The notes under the pieces are model-generated. The model ran no database searches and had not been told where the DNA came from. It saw only the letters and a list, made by a program, of their open reading frames with translations. The position numbers and the translations under genes are program-made. Shown here one piece after another: positions 9,190 to 22,000 of a stretch of DNA of 64,000 bases. Origin of the DNA: Symbiodinium natans. Taxonomy: Eukaryota; Sar; Dinophyceae; Suessiales; Symbiodiniaceae. Numbering within the stretch: position 1 is the first letter of the stretch; each line of letters begins with the position of its first letter. Location: positions 479,501 to 543,500 of the forward strand of contig CAJNDS010000502.1 of the NCBI GenBank assembly GCA_905221605.1. The letters run 5' to 3'.

Positions 9190-10900
9190 GCCCCCCCCCC
9201 CTGTCGGGGCCGCATGAGCCTCGGCAGGTTCTGTCCGTGGCGCCGCCGGAGTCCTCCTTGGCAGCTTGGCCCTAAACCCTAAACCCTAAACCCTAAACCC
9301 TAAACCCTAAACCCTAAACCCCTATGCCCTAAACCCTGAACCCTAAGCCCTAAGCCCTCAGCCCTAAGTCCTAAGCCCTCAACCCTAACCCCTAAACCCT
9401 AAGCCCTAAGTCCTAAGCCGTAAACCCTAACCCCTAAACCCTAATCCCTAAGCCCTAAGCCCTAAGTCCCTAAGCCCTTATTCGTTGTACGGAAGTCTTA
9501 CGCAAGTTATGCTCTGCAGCTAGACCCGATGCTGGTACACTGGAGCATTTCAATTACGAGCTTCTACTTGAGCAGGGCCAACTAATACCCTAAACCCTAA
9601 ACCCTCATACCCTGATACCCTGATACCCCTAACGCCCAATACCCTAGTACCTGAATACTCGAATACCCTCGTGCCCAAGCTCCCTGTTTAAATAGGACCC
9701 ATTTTTCATGTTTGCAACTTTGCCCATTTCAAGGGCCTTCCCTCGCTGGCCCCGCGCGTGTTTCTCTACAAAGGACGGGGGGCGTTGGCTTCAGGGTTTA
9801 GGGTTTAGGGTTTAGGGTTTAGGGTTTTCCTGAGGGCTCATTGTCGCAGGCTTTGCAGCGGCCTCGGCGTACGTCGCGCGGGGGCCGTGCCTGAAGGCAA
9901 GCCGAGGTGGTGTCTTTCTAACCCATGAACTTCAAACTTTAAACCCCAAACCCCAAACCCTAAACCCTAAAACCCTCAACCCCAAAACCCTAAATCCTAA
10001 ACCTAAACCTAAGCCCTAAACCCCCAAGACCCCAATAGCCTCTTGACCCGGGTTTAGGGTTTAGAGTTTAGCGTTTGGCAAGCCCAAGAATCTCCAATCC
10101 GTATGAATCATGCTTGCGGCTACAAGCTACGGGGGCCGGGGTGGTTTGGGTTTGAGGTTTAGGGTTTGGGGTTTCGGGTTTAGGGTGTAGGGGTTTAGGG
10201 TTTAGGGTTTAGGGTCACTTCTGCCATGGAAGCCTTAGTTTTAATGGCAAGGCTCCACAGGAACCCTGGTGTGCAAGAGCCTCACATGCAGCTTCGTGAG
10301 GCAGCGGCACTGAAACTCGCTGCCCTGAACCCTAACCCCCTAAACCCTAAGCCCCAGACCCTAAACTCGAAGTTAACCCTAAACCCAAACCCTAGACCCT
10401 CAACCCTAAGCCCTAAACCCTAAACCCTAAACCCGAAACCCGAAGCCCTAAGCCCTAAGCCCTAAACCCTAAACCTAAGCCCCAAACCCGAAGCCCGCAC
10501 TTCAGACGGAGCATGTGGTCTATTTGACAGGTGCACACTTGCCCCGCTCCTCACGACCTCCTTTCTAAACAGGGAGGGGAGTGGGTAACCTGAAATCCTC
10601 CTCGAAGATGAACTGTCTCCCTAAGCCCCAAACCTTAAAGCCTAAACCCCAAATCCCAAACCCTAAACCCGAAACCCTTTTCAGAGTTTACGTTTAAGGT
10701 TTAGGGAGGTCAAGGTTGAGGGACTGCTACACTAACCACATGGGGGTTTTGGGGTTTAGGGTTTGGGGTTTGGGGTTTAGGGTTTAGGGTTTAGCGTTTA
10801 GGGTTTAGGGTTTTAGAAGCCACCTCGAGCCAGGTAGACATCTCAGTCCGCCTCATCCAGGGACAGACGGTGGCTGGGTTCAAAGGGGCCTGAGGGTTGA
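9190..10900 (+). other. Coding-like islands between arrays, unassigned
   Basis: Several short non-repeat islands have open + frames bounded by plausible AG and GT/GC sites. They are about 9212-9260 (VLSVAPPESSLA), 9484-9585 (LEHFNYELLLEQGQL), 9859-9913 (FAAASAYVARGPCLKASR), 10226-10327 (LHRNPGVQEPHMQLREAAAL, armadillo-like in flavour) and 10828-10895 (QVDISVRLIQGQTVAGFKG). They could be 5' exons of the PIWI gene or of another gene interrupted by telomere-like introns. No family match is firm enough to name. Confidence 0.3.
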
Positions 10901-11059
10901 GGGTTTGCTTCCGCCCAAAACCCTAAACCCTAAACCCTCATAAACCCTAAACCCTATGCCCTGATCCCAACGAATGCCTAGTCTTTGGGGTTAAGGGTTT
11001 TTAGGGCCTGGGGGCTTAAGCTTTTGGGGCTCGGTTTATTGGTGGGTGGGCTTCGGGGG

Positions 11060-11175
11060 TTTGGCGCTTTGGGGATTTCGTTCAGAATGCAGACCTCGCT
11101 TGAAGGCGCAGTTGCATAGATTTTGAATTCAAAGCCCTCAGCTGATGACCTCTCCACCCCCGTAAGTCTTGGGCC
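11060..11175 (-). other. Coding-like island on minus strand
   Basis: The - strand frame reads VERSSAEGFEFKIYATAPSS and continues to LNEIPK without repeat-derived residues before running into telomere-like codons. It is possibly a single exon of an unrecognised gene. No partner exons were found. Confidence 0.2.
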
Positions 11176-11270
11176 ATTCCACAAAATGCAGCCACGGGCA
11201 TGCAGGGGCTTCGGACTTAGGGTCTGGGCTTACGGGTTGTTAATCGGGAGTCAGGCAAATTGAGGGTGCC

Positions 11271-11735
11271 CGGCGACATGGCGGTGCCGAATTCCCTCTG
11301 TTCTTTCCCATACTAAGAACTAGATTCTAGCCAATATGAGAAACAAGAGAATACGATGATGGAGACCCAGAAATGTGGACCGGCCCCGATTTAGTCTTTC
11401 GAAGACGGAGCCTAAACCAACATGATCCCATATGACCCCCCCCTATGGCCCCTGTTAAAGCTCAACAAACAAGACCCAAGAATTACTCACTCAAGTTTCC
11501 AAAAGGCCTTGTCTTACAACCTAGAAGCCTGGTGGCTTGGGTCAGGGTGAGGCAGTACTTGAAGAATCCTGAGGAGTCAGATGTAGGGTAGCTTTTGCTT
11601 CCAGCCCCAAACTAGGCGCACGCAGCTCTTCTGTTTGAAGTTTCCCATGAACCCTCAAGTATAAAGCTCAGACCTGACAGTCTATGAGCCCTGAGGCCTG
11701 TCAACCCCAAGCCCTGTAAATCCTCAATGCCCTAA
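11271..11735. other. Unique sequence, no gene seen
   Basis: About 460 nt with few telomere words. No open frame longer than about 50 codons and no family motif was seen. It lies immediately upstream of the plastid-protein gene and may contain its promoter, but no recognisable element was found. Confidence 0.4.
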
Positions 11736-11934
11736 TTGCCCCCGCACGCCCTGCAATCCTGGAGCCTGAACACCTACCTTATGAAAAGCAGGGGTCCTTC
11801 TTGTTCGGGGATGCTTTTAGGAAGCATTAGGCTCTCTGGGCACCATTCTTGCCCATGGCCACTGCTGTTCCGGGTGCATGTAACCTCGGGCGGCACGACT
11901 CGGCTCAGGAAGACCCCCCAGTCAAGACGCAGCC

Positions 11935-12517
11935 ATGGCCGCGCTTCTAGCTCCTCTCGCTCCTCGCCGCACCTGGGCCTTGCCGTTCCTGCTCTTGCTT
12001 GTGCTGCTCTGCCAGAGGGCCTGGCTGGCGCCCAGCAGCCAGGAGCCCTTGGCCCTTGGCAGGCGCGGCGGCGCCGCCGCCGCGCTCGCCGCCGCGGCCG
12101 CGGGCGCGGCGCGGCGCCGCGCCGGCGCGCGCCCTCAGCGTCGGCGCGGCCCGGGAGCAGCTGCTCGATGCCCAGAAGTTCTTGGACAAGCTTCTTGCAG
12201 ACTACGAGTCGATCAAGAAGAACAAGAGCGGGGACCTCGTGAGGAATGGGCTCAAGGCATCCACTTCCCCCGTCGCCCAGGTCCAAAAGGCAGGCTTGGC
12301 GGTGGCGTCAGCGGCCAGCGATCCTGCTGCTTTCCAGGAGGCACTGGATGAGTTTGTGGTGGCTGTGGACACTGCCGACGGCCTGGCTTATTCATCAGGC
12401 TACGCGAATTCAGGAAACTGGCAAGTGAACAATGCCCAGAATTACCTCGAGCAAGCGAGATCCGAGATAAGGACAGCGGCGAAGGACCTTGCAACGATGC
12501 TCGAGACGCTTGCTTAG
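11935..12517 (+). CDS. Probable plastid-targeted small helical protein (frame broken in presequence)
   Basis: Two overlapping frames make one sensible protein. The first, ATG at 11935, gives an ER-type signal with a hydrophobic core at residues 15-26 (ALPFLLLLVLLC). It is followed by RAWLAP, resembling the FVAP-type motif of dinoflagellate and heterokont plastid presequences, then basic residues and an alanine-rich segment. The second frame, read from about 12139 to the stop at 12517, gives roughly 126 residues of helical protein (ALSVGAAREQLLDAQKFLDK onward; later VDTADGLAYSSGY and NYLEQARSEIRTAAKDL). This suggests a lumenal or stromal helical-bundle protein. A one-base change or small intron between 12060 and 12140, an extremely GC-rich stretch, would join them. 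No introns are otherwise needed. I cannot name the family; PsbQ-like lumenal proteins are one possibility. Confidence 0.6.
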
Positions 12518-12978
12518 CTGACTCTGAAGGACGCTTTCCTCTCCTGGCACTGGCACAAACTCAGAGGACGAGCCTCCCGTGGGTTTTCCGAAAATGAGGG
12601 GTGCCCCTCAACCTTAAACCCTAAGCCCTAAATTTGGACCAGGCTTGGTGCGTTTGGACCAGGCTTCGGCGTGTTGGCGTTTGGGGTCTTGGGGGTAGAG
12701 GGTTTCGTCTGACAGCCTGCCTTTCATGCCGGCACCCGAAAAGAAGGCCGCTTCACTTGTGATTCCCCTTACACGTGCCTATGTGTTAGGATGGGGTGGG
12801 GGGCCCTAAACCCTAAACCCTAAACCCTAAACCCTAAACCCTAAGCCCTAAACCCTAAGCCCTTAACCCTAAACCCTAAACCCTAGACCCTAAACCCTAA
12901 ACCCTAAACTCGAAACCCTAGACCCTAAACCCTAAGCCCTCATTGTGGCCCCTGCGGTTGCTCTCTTCCGCGACCCAG
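12518..12978. repeat. Telomere-like arrays and short island
   Basis: CCCTAAA arrays at 12803-12940 with variants. An island at about 12700-12790 is open on + (FMPAPEKKAASLVIPLTRAY) and may be an exon, but it is not assigned. Confidence 0.6.
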
Positions 12979-13005
12979 GTACTCGACACGCTGAATCACT
13001 TCCGG
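12979..13005 (+). CDS. piwi-like: PIWI gene exon: PAZ start
   Basis: Follows the acceptor gacccag. It reads VLDTLNHFR, matching the conserved VLD-F segment that opens PAZ in PIWI proteins. A GA donor (gattgt) after CGG gives phase 0 and joins directly to DEMDTFLQ of the next exon. The frame stays open further (DCLRPLALR), so the donor is provisional. Confidence 0.6.
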
Positions 13006-16000
13006 GATTGTCTGCGCCCCTTGGCTTTGCGATTGCAGCTTTGGTTCCGACTCACGGGACAAAAATTGTTGGCCCATTTGGTGCCCTAAATTTCAATGAA
13101 TATACCTTGGGATGTTGCCCCCTTATACGAACAGTCCTTAATGGGATGAAAGTAGCCCCGATTACCCGAATCCATACGAAGCACTGTTGGTATCAGGGGG
13201 AACATCCCAAGGTATACGCCGCAATACACGCGATGGAGACGCAAAAGTGGTCAACAGCCTCGATCAACCCCTCTACAAGCAGTCACAGCTTTTAGGGTCT
13301 CGAGAGCTACGGGCGACCTCATACCAGCACCCAAGACCACACTGCGCACCCTAGACCTCCCCCCTTAACCTGAAGCCTGAGCACCTTGAAGCTCTGAACC
13401 CCTATAAACCCCTAAACACCCCTTACTGCATTGTTTTTGTCTAGGGGTTTCGGGTTTGGGGTTTAGGGTTTAGTGTTTAGGGGTTGAAAGGCTGGGGATT
13501 TTTAGGGGGTTCTTCGAGCTGGCGTGAGGACAGCACTACCAGCAGACATACAATCGGGAGCCCAGCAAGGACCGCCCCGCAGAACCATCAAACACCTGGC
13601 CTGTCGTTCAGGTTAGGTTTTTTAGGTTTTTTAGGTTTTTAGGGTTTAGGGTTTAGGGTTTAGGGTTTAGGGTCTTTTAGGTTTTTGGGGTTTTGGGGGT
13701 TTGGGGGCTTTAGGGACTTTAGGGGCTTTTGGGGCCGCCCTCAGATGTAGGAGCCGGCTAGGTGCTATTTAAGGGGTTTAGGGGTTTATGGGGCTTAAGG
13801 CTTCAGGCATTGCAAGGTTTAGAGGCTTAGGGATTCAGGGTTTACGGGGTTACGGGTGTAAGGGGTGGCTTCATTGGCTTCAACCCGTGATCTCCTAAAA
13901 GCCCTTAGAACCGTCGAAGACCAACCCCGGCAAGCTAAACTAAAACCCCCGAAGACCTAAAAGCCCTAGAAGCCCCAAAGGCCTAATCCCTACGATGCAG
14001 TTGGCTGAACTCAAGTCATGGGCCGCTTTGTAACAGGGCTTCTCCGTGGTGATACAATCCTTATGGGACTTATGGGCAATGCCCCACCATAGGGGGACCT
14101 ATTGTGGTAATCCGTTGACTAAGGACCCCCCCCCCCCAAAAAAAAAACAAAAAAACCCTAAACCCTCAACCCTAAATACTAGCCCTAACTATCAGAACCC
14201 CGCTTATCGCTTAGGGAAAAACGGGCCCGTAATGTAGCATCCACTCCAGGGTCGACGTGCTGGGGTTTAGGGTTAGGGTTTAGGGTTTAGGGTTTAGGGT
14301 TTGGGGTTTGGGGTTTGGGGTTTGGGGTTTGGGGTTTGGGGTTTGGGGTGCCCAGGACGAGATGGATACATTCCTTCAGAAGCAGATCGCCGGGCGCACC
14401 TGCATGAGCCGGCGCGCGCGGGGGAGTGGGGGACCCGAAGCCTAAACCCTAAACCCTAAACCCCAAACCCTAAACCCTAAAGCCTAAACCCTTAACCCTT
14501 AAACCCTGAGTCATAAGTCTCAAATCAAGCCTGCACTCGCACCTCACACGCGAAGGGCCCGAAGTTGTAAACCCTCAGCCCTCCGACTAACAGCTCTAAA
14601 AGCACAGAACACCCGACGCGAAACCAGGGTCAAGGGTTTAGGGTTGTGTTAAAAGCGCCAAGGTTATGAACCCTAAGGTTTAGGGTTTAGGCTTTAGGGT
14701 TTAGGGTTTATGGTTGGGGTTTAGGGTTTAGGGTTGTGAACCCGCAGCCCTAAACCCTGACGCGAACCTGTTGGCTGCTCGCAAAAACGTGCGTTGGCTG
14801 CTCGCAAAAAAACGTGCCGTTCAAAGGGCTGGCGACCCACCTGACCCGAACCCAGACCCTACATCTTCGTACTGGGTTCAGGGTTTAGGGTTTAGGTTTA
14901 GGGTTTAGGGCTTAGGGCTGAGGGTTTGGTTGTTTGCATTCACCTGTCACGCCCAAGGGAGGGACCCTTATAAGGGACCTTAGGGGTTATTTGGGGGTCA
15001 TTTAGGGGCTACTTAGGCATAAAGGGACTATACATCTTCGTACTGGTGGTCTGTATTCCCCGTTATATGGGGGGGGGGGTTTACGAAAACCAGGGTACCT
15101 TGTACCTTGTTGGGGTCCTTATCATAAGCGAATCCTGCTATTTGGGGTCTCTATTAGGGTCCCTCATTTTCGTAAACTCCCATATGCCCGTTAAGGGATT
15201 ATTCGAGTTACCTCATTCCCTCATTCCCCGTAAGTCTTGATGGATCAGCAGGCCCAAAACCCTGAAACCCCAACCCTGAAGGAGCCCTCCTCTCCTAGTA
15301 TTGGGCTTAGGGCTGGAAGGGTCTTAAGGTGTTCGGATTTCGGGTCTTAGGGTAAACCTTTCCTGAAGCTTAAGCTTTCCAAGCTCCCTAAACCCTAAAC
15401 CCTGAATCCTAAACCTTAAACTCTAGACCCTTAGAGAAGTGAAGCCCTGAAGGCACAACCAAATCCACTACCGCATCCAGAAGGTGTGCATCGCCACTCG
15501 GCCAAGAGAGCTCTGGGGGTTTAGGGTTGTATCGTCTTGGGCTTGGGCGGAGGACACCTCGAACCCTCAAAACCCTCCAAAAAAACCAGCAAAAAACCTT
15601 CAAGAAACCTTCAAAGAACCCTCAAAAAACCCTCAAAAAGCCCTCAAACAACCCGCAAAAAGCCTTCAAACAACCCTCAAAAAACCCTCAAAAACCCTCA
15701 AAAACCCTCAAAAACCCTCAAAAACCCTCAAAACCCGATCCCGCAGCCTCTGCCCCCAACCGCATCAAACCCTCCCCGAAAGTGTTAAGATTTCGCAGGC
15801 CTCTGGAAAAGCCAGCGCTGAAGCTTTAGGGTTTAAGGCTTCGGGTTCTTTAGGGTTTAGGGTTAGGGCTTCGGTTGAAGTAGGGACTGAGTACGATTCG
15901 GACGTCGGAGTGGAGTTTTACTTTTTCGGGGCCCTGGGGTGCTTTGGGTGATGGGACGAGGGCGCGCTGGACCGACTGCCCGGACTCCTAATCCCTCAAT

Positions 16001-19000
16001 CCTAACACCCCTCCCCCCCCCCCCGCCCCCTACACCCTGAGGGGGTTTCGGCAGGTAGAGTTTAGGCATCAGGTGTGCAGAAGGCGCCATTCGGGGCTAG
16101 GGAGCCAAAAAAATATACCCAAGTAGCCCGGAAATAATCCTCAACTAGCCCCGAAGGTCCTTATAAGGGTCCCTCCTTCAGTCCCTTCATTCAGAGGGGT
16201 CCGGGCCGAATCTGCAGTAGAGCCTGAGGTTTGGGACCTGAGTCCTCCTTTCCAGGGTCGAGAGTCCAGAGTCCAACCCCCTGAACCCTGAAGCCCCCCG
16301 GAGAAAAACCCTCAGGGTTTTAGGTTTTTGGGGTTTTAGGGTTTTTTTTTAGGTTTTGGGGCTTTAGGGTTTTTAGGGCTTTAGGGCTTTAGGGTTTTGG
16401 GCGACGCGAGGACAAGGACCCCTCCTCCACGTTCCCCTTCGAGGATGGCGAGATCACCTACCTGGAGACCCACGCCTGGGCTTAGAGTTGGGGACCACGC
16501 GCCTTCCCTAAACCCTAACCCCAAAACATCCCCAAACATCCCTAAACCCTAAACCCCAAGGCCCTAAACCCTAAACCCGAAACCCGAAACCCTAAGCCCT
16601 AAGCCTTAAACCCTAAACCCCAACCTTTCAGGGTAGAGGGTTTGTTCATTGCTGCAACGCTCTTGGATCCGTTCTTTATGGGCCCCACGGGCTCTCAGAA
16701 TCAAGAAGCTGAACGTGTCAGACCCTACGGCGCTACGAGCCACGAAAGCCGCATGCATGAGGTTGGGGGGTCTCTATGACTCTAGGGTCTCTTGTTGGTG
16801 AGCGTACATCTTGGCGCCTTAACGCTGTTAAGAGAGCTGGTGGGTGCATAGCAGCATTGGGTTGCCAGCGACGGCGACAACATTCCCCGAACTTGTGGCG
16901 ATGGAAGCCAACATGGTGGCCGAAGCCCAAAAAGCCAATGGCGTGGCCGAGGGTCCCAGAAGGCCTCCAAGCAAGCCAAGGCCAAACAGAAGGAGGAGCA
17001 CAAGAAAGCGGGCGTGGCACTGGCCAAGGCCGGTGGCATCACCTACAACAGAGAGTTCCAGGCAGCGCACGCTGGAACGAGTTCTGTGAGGCCCTGTCCA
17101 AGGACGGCGCCATGAAGCGTGCAGCTTGCAGCAACCTCAGGACCCTCAACCCTAAACCCGAAGCCCTAAGCCCTAAGCCCTAAACCCTAAAGCCTAAACC
17201 CTAAAGCCTACCACCGCAGTGCTTCAGCCCATGCCAGCGACTCCTCAGCAGACGCAGACCAGCAGCCAGGGGTTGGGCTGTCCTTGTTTAGGGCTAGGGT
17301 TTAGGGTTTAGGGTTTAGGGTTTGGGGTTTGGGGTTTGCGGTTTCGGGTTTGGGGTTTAGGGTTTAGGGTTTAGGGGGATGATAACACACCCAACCCCTA
17401 AACTCCCTAAACTCCCTAAACTCCCTAAACCCTAAAAACCCCAAACCCTAAACTTACAGTGTAAGCAACCCTGCCAAGCGGGGCCCTGCAGGAGTATTTC
17501 CAGCGCCGCCACGGAATTGTCCTACAGCGGAAGCAGCCGATCCTCGGCCACTGAGTTGTGGGCTCCGGGGTTCGTAAGTGGCTTGTGTTTAGGGTTTAGG
17601 GTTTACGGTTCAGGGTTTATTGGGGTTTAGGGTTTTGGGGTTGGGTTTAGGGCTTTAGGGTTTAGGGTTTAGGATTCATGGTTTAGGGTTTGGGGTTCAG
17701 GTTTTTGCGGTTTACGGTTTAGGGTTTTGGGTTTGGGTTTAGGGTTAGGCAACCCCCAAACCTACCTGTACTCCCCAAACTCTGCCTCCCGAAGAGCTCA
17801 TGAAGATACAGCAGGCCACAGAAGAAGAGGTGCCCTTTCAGGGCCGGGTTTAGGGTTTAGGGTTGAGGGTTGAGGTTAGGGTTTAGGAGCATGATCGCAC
17901 CCCAGAACAGTTAAATGCTAACCGAGCGTCCGCTCGATTGGTCGCAGGTTTTAGGGTTTAGGCAGGTCTTGGGGTTGCCTAAACCCTAAATCCTAAACCC
18001 TAAGCCCTACTATCTACGCCCAAGCCCTATACACACCCTAAACCATTTAGGGTTGGCTTGTTTGGCTTTGAGGGGTTTAGGGTCCCTTAGCCCCAAGCGC
18101 AGAACCCTGACCGGTGATGGCTTTGCGATTCCCTTTTTAACTAAGACTTGTGCCCTAGAACGCTAAAAACCCTAAACCCTACATACAAACCCCTACATAT
18201 CTACATAACCCTAAACCCTTTGAAGAACCCTAAATATCCCTAAACACTAACCCCAAATAAACACCCCGAATAACCCTAAGCCCTAAAACAGAGCAACCCC
18301 AAGAAGCCTAAAAACGCTAGACCCTCAAACCTTACACCCGGCGCAGCGGGTTGGGGGGGGGCCTTGTCTGCGACTTGTACAGTAAAACCCTAAGCCCGCA
18401 ACCCAAAATAACCCTAAACCGTACACCCTAAAACCCTAAACCTTGTCTGCGAGGCTGCTGTACTGCCCCTTTCGCGCCAAGGCGGAGGCCCGCCGCAGAC
18501 GGCAGCTTACGTCCAGAGTTTCCGGGATGTCAGGTTTCGGTTCAGGGTTTTAGGGTCAACCCTAAACCCTAAACTCTAAAGCCAAACCCTAAAACCCCAA
18601 ACCCGAAACCCTAAACCCTACACCCCCCAAAATCCCCAGCCCGAGGTTCAGGTTGAGGGTTTAGGCCTCAGCCCCCCCCCCCGGACAGGTCTACCTCCCG
18701 GCGGAGGTGGCCTTTCTCACCGGCTTGGACGACGAGTGGAAGAGCAACAAGGACCTCCCTGAACCCTAAACCCTAAACCCTAAACCCTACACCCTCAACC
18801 CTAACCCTAAACCCTAAACCCGAAACCCTAAACCCTAAACCCTGAACCCTAAACCCTACACCCTAAGCCCTAAGCCCTGAACCCTAACCTGTTTCGAGTT
18901 TGGAGTTTCGGTTTTTTTCCCGACAACCCTGAGGCCCAAACCCTGTATAAACCCACCCCTCATCTCCTTGAGCCCAGAACCTCAATTGCTTCGGCCCTAG

Positions 19001-22000
19001 GTTTAGGGTTTAGCGTTTAGGGTTCTTGAAGGTCCATGGTACCTATTCGCGAATTATAGCTGTACTTCTAACCCAGGTTGATAACCATATTGGGACACTT
19101 AAGGGGCCTACAAGTCAACCACAGGGCCTGAAGCTGCCAGAATCCTAAATCCCAACTAAACCCTAAACCCTAAACCCTAAACCCTAAACCCTAAACCCTG
19201 AACCCTGAACCCTGAACCCTGAACCCTGAACCCTGAACCCTGAACCCTGAACCCTGAACCCTGAACCCTGTAAACCTTAAACCCCTAACTTCAAAGGACC
19301 TTCCCTGGCCTCGGGTGCCTCGAGAAGGGTTTCAGGGTGCAATACGCTTTCGCTGAGCCTTGGGGTTTACCCCAAACCCCAAACCCCAAACCCTAAACCC
19401 CTAAACCCTAAACCCCAAGCTTCGCCTCAACGACCCACCCGCCCCCCCCCCCCCCCCCCCCCCCCGCCCAAAAAAAAAAAAATCAAGCCCTTAGGGTCTG
19501 GACCCTAAACCCTAAATCCTGGAAATTCCCAATCCTAAACCCTAAACCAAAACCCTAAATCCTAACCCTACATCTTAAACCGGAAACTACTCTCAGCCGC
19601 AGGAGTTTTCGCAGGGGCTCTGGAGGGGCACGGGGCCCAGGACCCACTTGGATGTTCAGGGTGCTTATTAACCAATTATAACTGTACTTAGGGGTTTAGG
19701 GTTTAGGGTTTAGGGTTTAGGGTTTGGGGCCTGGGGCTTTAGGGTTTAGGGGTTAGGGGTACTTATTATATAACCAATTATAACCGGTACTTGTAACCCA
19801 CTTATAGCCCTTAAGTGCCCTAATATGCTTGTAATTTTAACGCTACGCGGCCCGCCTCGGCCTGAGCTTCTGTAACAAGGCAACCCAAACCATGGGCTGG
19901 GGGCAAATAAGGTAAAGAAAGTGGGGAAAAGTCCCTGCTTTGTGCTACCCAGACACCTACGGCCCAAGGCCTCGGCGGATTTGGGTTATAAGTACAGTTA
20001 TTCTCGGCTAACAAGTACCATGAACCCCCAAGCACGAACGATGCTGAGGGTTTCTGGAAATTGTACAGAGCTTGGATCCCAAAAGTTCTGAACGAAACGT
20101 TTTCAACTCTTGAGTTTTCTGGGAATGTTTTGAGATTATCAACTCGATTCACTTCTGGTCTTACTGCAAGGGTCTTTGATAATTTGTTGAGCTTCGATGA
20201 TTCTGGGAGCATTTGAGAATCTAAAGCTAAACCCTAAACCCTAAGCCCTAAACTCTAAACCCTAAGCCCTAAACCCTAAACCCTAAACCCTAAACACTAA
20301 ACCCTAAACCCTAAACCCTAACCCATAAACAAGCCATCAGTAGCGCCCAGCGAAGACGCTCACCCAGCGCTCGATGCGGACCTGCAGGGGCTGCCGCAGA
20401 GCGCTCCAGGAGAGACCTCCCCGAAGTTGTCGCAGCAGTCGAAACAGGGTTTAGGGTTTAGGGTTTAGGGTTAGGATTGCAGTGTACGCTTGGGCGAACT
20501 TGCGCAGCCATGGCGCGTCATGACACGCGAGCGTGTGCCGGGAATTGGAAGATTTGCTCGCGGAGCACGACTTCACGCAAGAGAGTTTCGAGAGCTCTCG
20601 GTAGCCCAGCGCCAAGAAGCGCTCAGAGCATTGCCATCTGTTCGCGCGCCAAGTACACCCCACGCTGTCTGGGCACGTTCTGCAGCCCGAGCCTGGCAGC
20701 TATGTGGCGAAGTATCTGAAGCACTGACCTGAGATTTTTGCACAGCCAAGCCCTACGCCTCAAGGCCCTGAAGCCCTCAACTGAAGGCCCCTAAACTCTG
20801 TCGGGTTTAGAGTTTTAAGGTTTAGGAGAAAGGGTATCGGCTTCCGCTTCCCCTAACAATCCACAAGACTGACCAACCCCAAAGCGCGTACCTAACAACC
20901 CCTGAGCCCTAAACCCAAGAAACCCTAAACCCTAAACCCCTTAATGTCTGAACCCAAAAAGCCTTCAACCCCTAAAACACCCTATGCGCTAAACCCTGAA
21001 AACCCTAAACCCTAAGAAACCCTAAACCCTAAACTCGTAAAACCCCTAAACCCTAACCCCTAAAAAGCGCCCTAAACCTAAACGCTAAAAACCACTCAAC
21101 CCTAAACCGTAAATCCTAAACAACCCTAAACCCTAAACCGTGAAGACCCCTGAACTCGTGCAAGCCCAGAACCCTAAACCCCAAACCTGAGACAGAGGGG
21201 TTGCAAAACCAGGATAATAGTACACTTGACTTAAACTAAGGCCTTCAAAAAAAATATAGCAAACCCTCTGTGGAAGCCGCCAGAGCACAGCGATGCAGCA
21301 CCACGACTCCAAAAAAAAGTGTGTCCGAAAGGGTTGGGGCTTGGGGTTTAAGGGTTTAGGGTTTGGGGTTAGGGAGGGCTTGCGGTTTAAGAGTTTAGTT
21401 TAGGGTTTAGGGGTTAGGGGTTAGGGGCTAGGGGTTAGGGGTTAGGGTTTAGGGTTTAGGGTCCAGGACTGCTATTTCTTACCCAAACCTATCTGAGTTA
21501 CTTGGTGTTTTAGACTGGGCCAACACCATCAACGCCAGCAGCGCCCTCATTCCAGATGTTGTTGTAGGCACCGCTTCAGGGCTCAACTCGTCTTCCAGCT
21601 CTTCGACTCTCGTCTTCAGGTTCCAGAGGTCCATAAGTTGTACCGTCCGCGTCGAGGGCATAGCCTTAGTCAAAACATCAGCTGGCTGCGCTGCTCCACA
21701 GCGATGAGCCATCTTCAGGTGTCCTGCCCTATGTGTTCATACAGCCAATTTGCTTTGATTCTCAGGTGTCTCGTCCTCCACGATCCTGAGCCTTCCGCGA
21801 GCGACAGCGCTGTTGTGGGGTCCGTCTCCAACACCAAGTCTATGGGGATCTCGATCACATCCGTTAGGAGGGCCTGCGAGCTCATCAATGCCAATGCTCC
21901 TTCCTCGGCCGCTGAATCCCCGTCATGTAGTCGACTGCCGGCTAGATCGCCAGCTGATTGGGACTCCAAACAACATTGTCACCCACCCTGTACGCGACCC

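Larger units (their letters stand above)
7626..11270. repeat. Degenerate telomere-like repeat field
   Basis: Alternating patches of CCCTAAA and TTTAGGG words with many single-base variants (CCCTGAA, CCCGAAA, CCCAAAC, TTTGGGG), separated by short unique islands. Orientation switches many times, so this is interstitial, not a chromosome end. Denser arrays are at 9268-9330, 9790-9825, 10140-10215, 10320-10495 and 10745-10815. Apparent ORFs ending in LNPKP-type residues are translations of the repeat and are not genes. Confidence 0.9.

Noticed and set aside
7626-11270. A true chromosome end
   Set aside because: TTTAGGG and CCCTAAA orientations alternate repeatedly and unique sequence and genes lie on both sides, so the arrays are interstitial.
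15484-15951. Lys/Pro-rich ORFs over the CCCTCAAAAA array
   Set aside because: Repeat translation; only the 31-nt exon just upstream has PAZ-like sequence.
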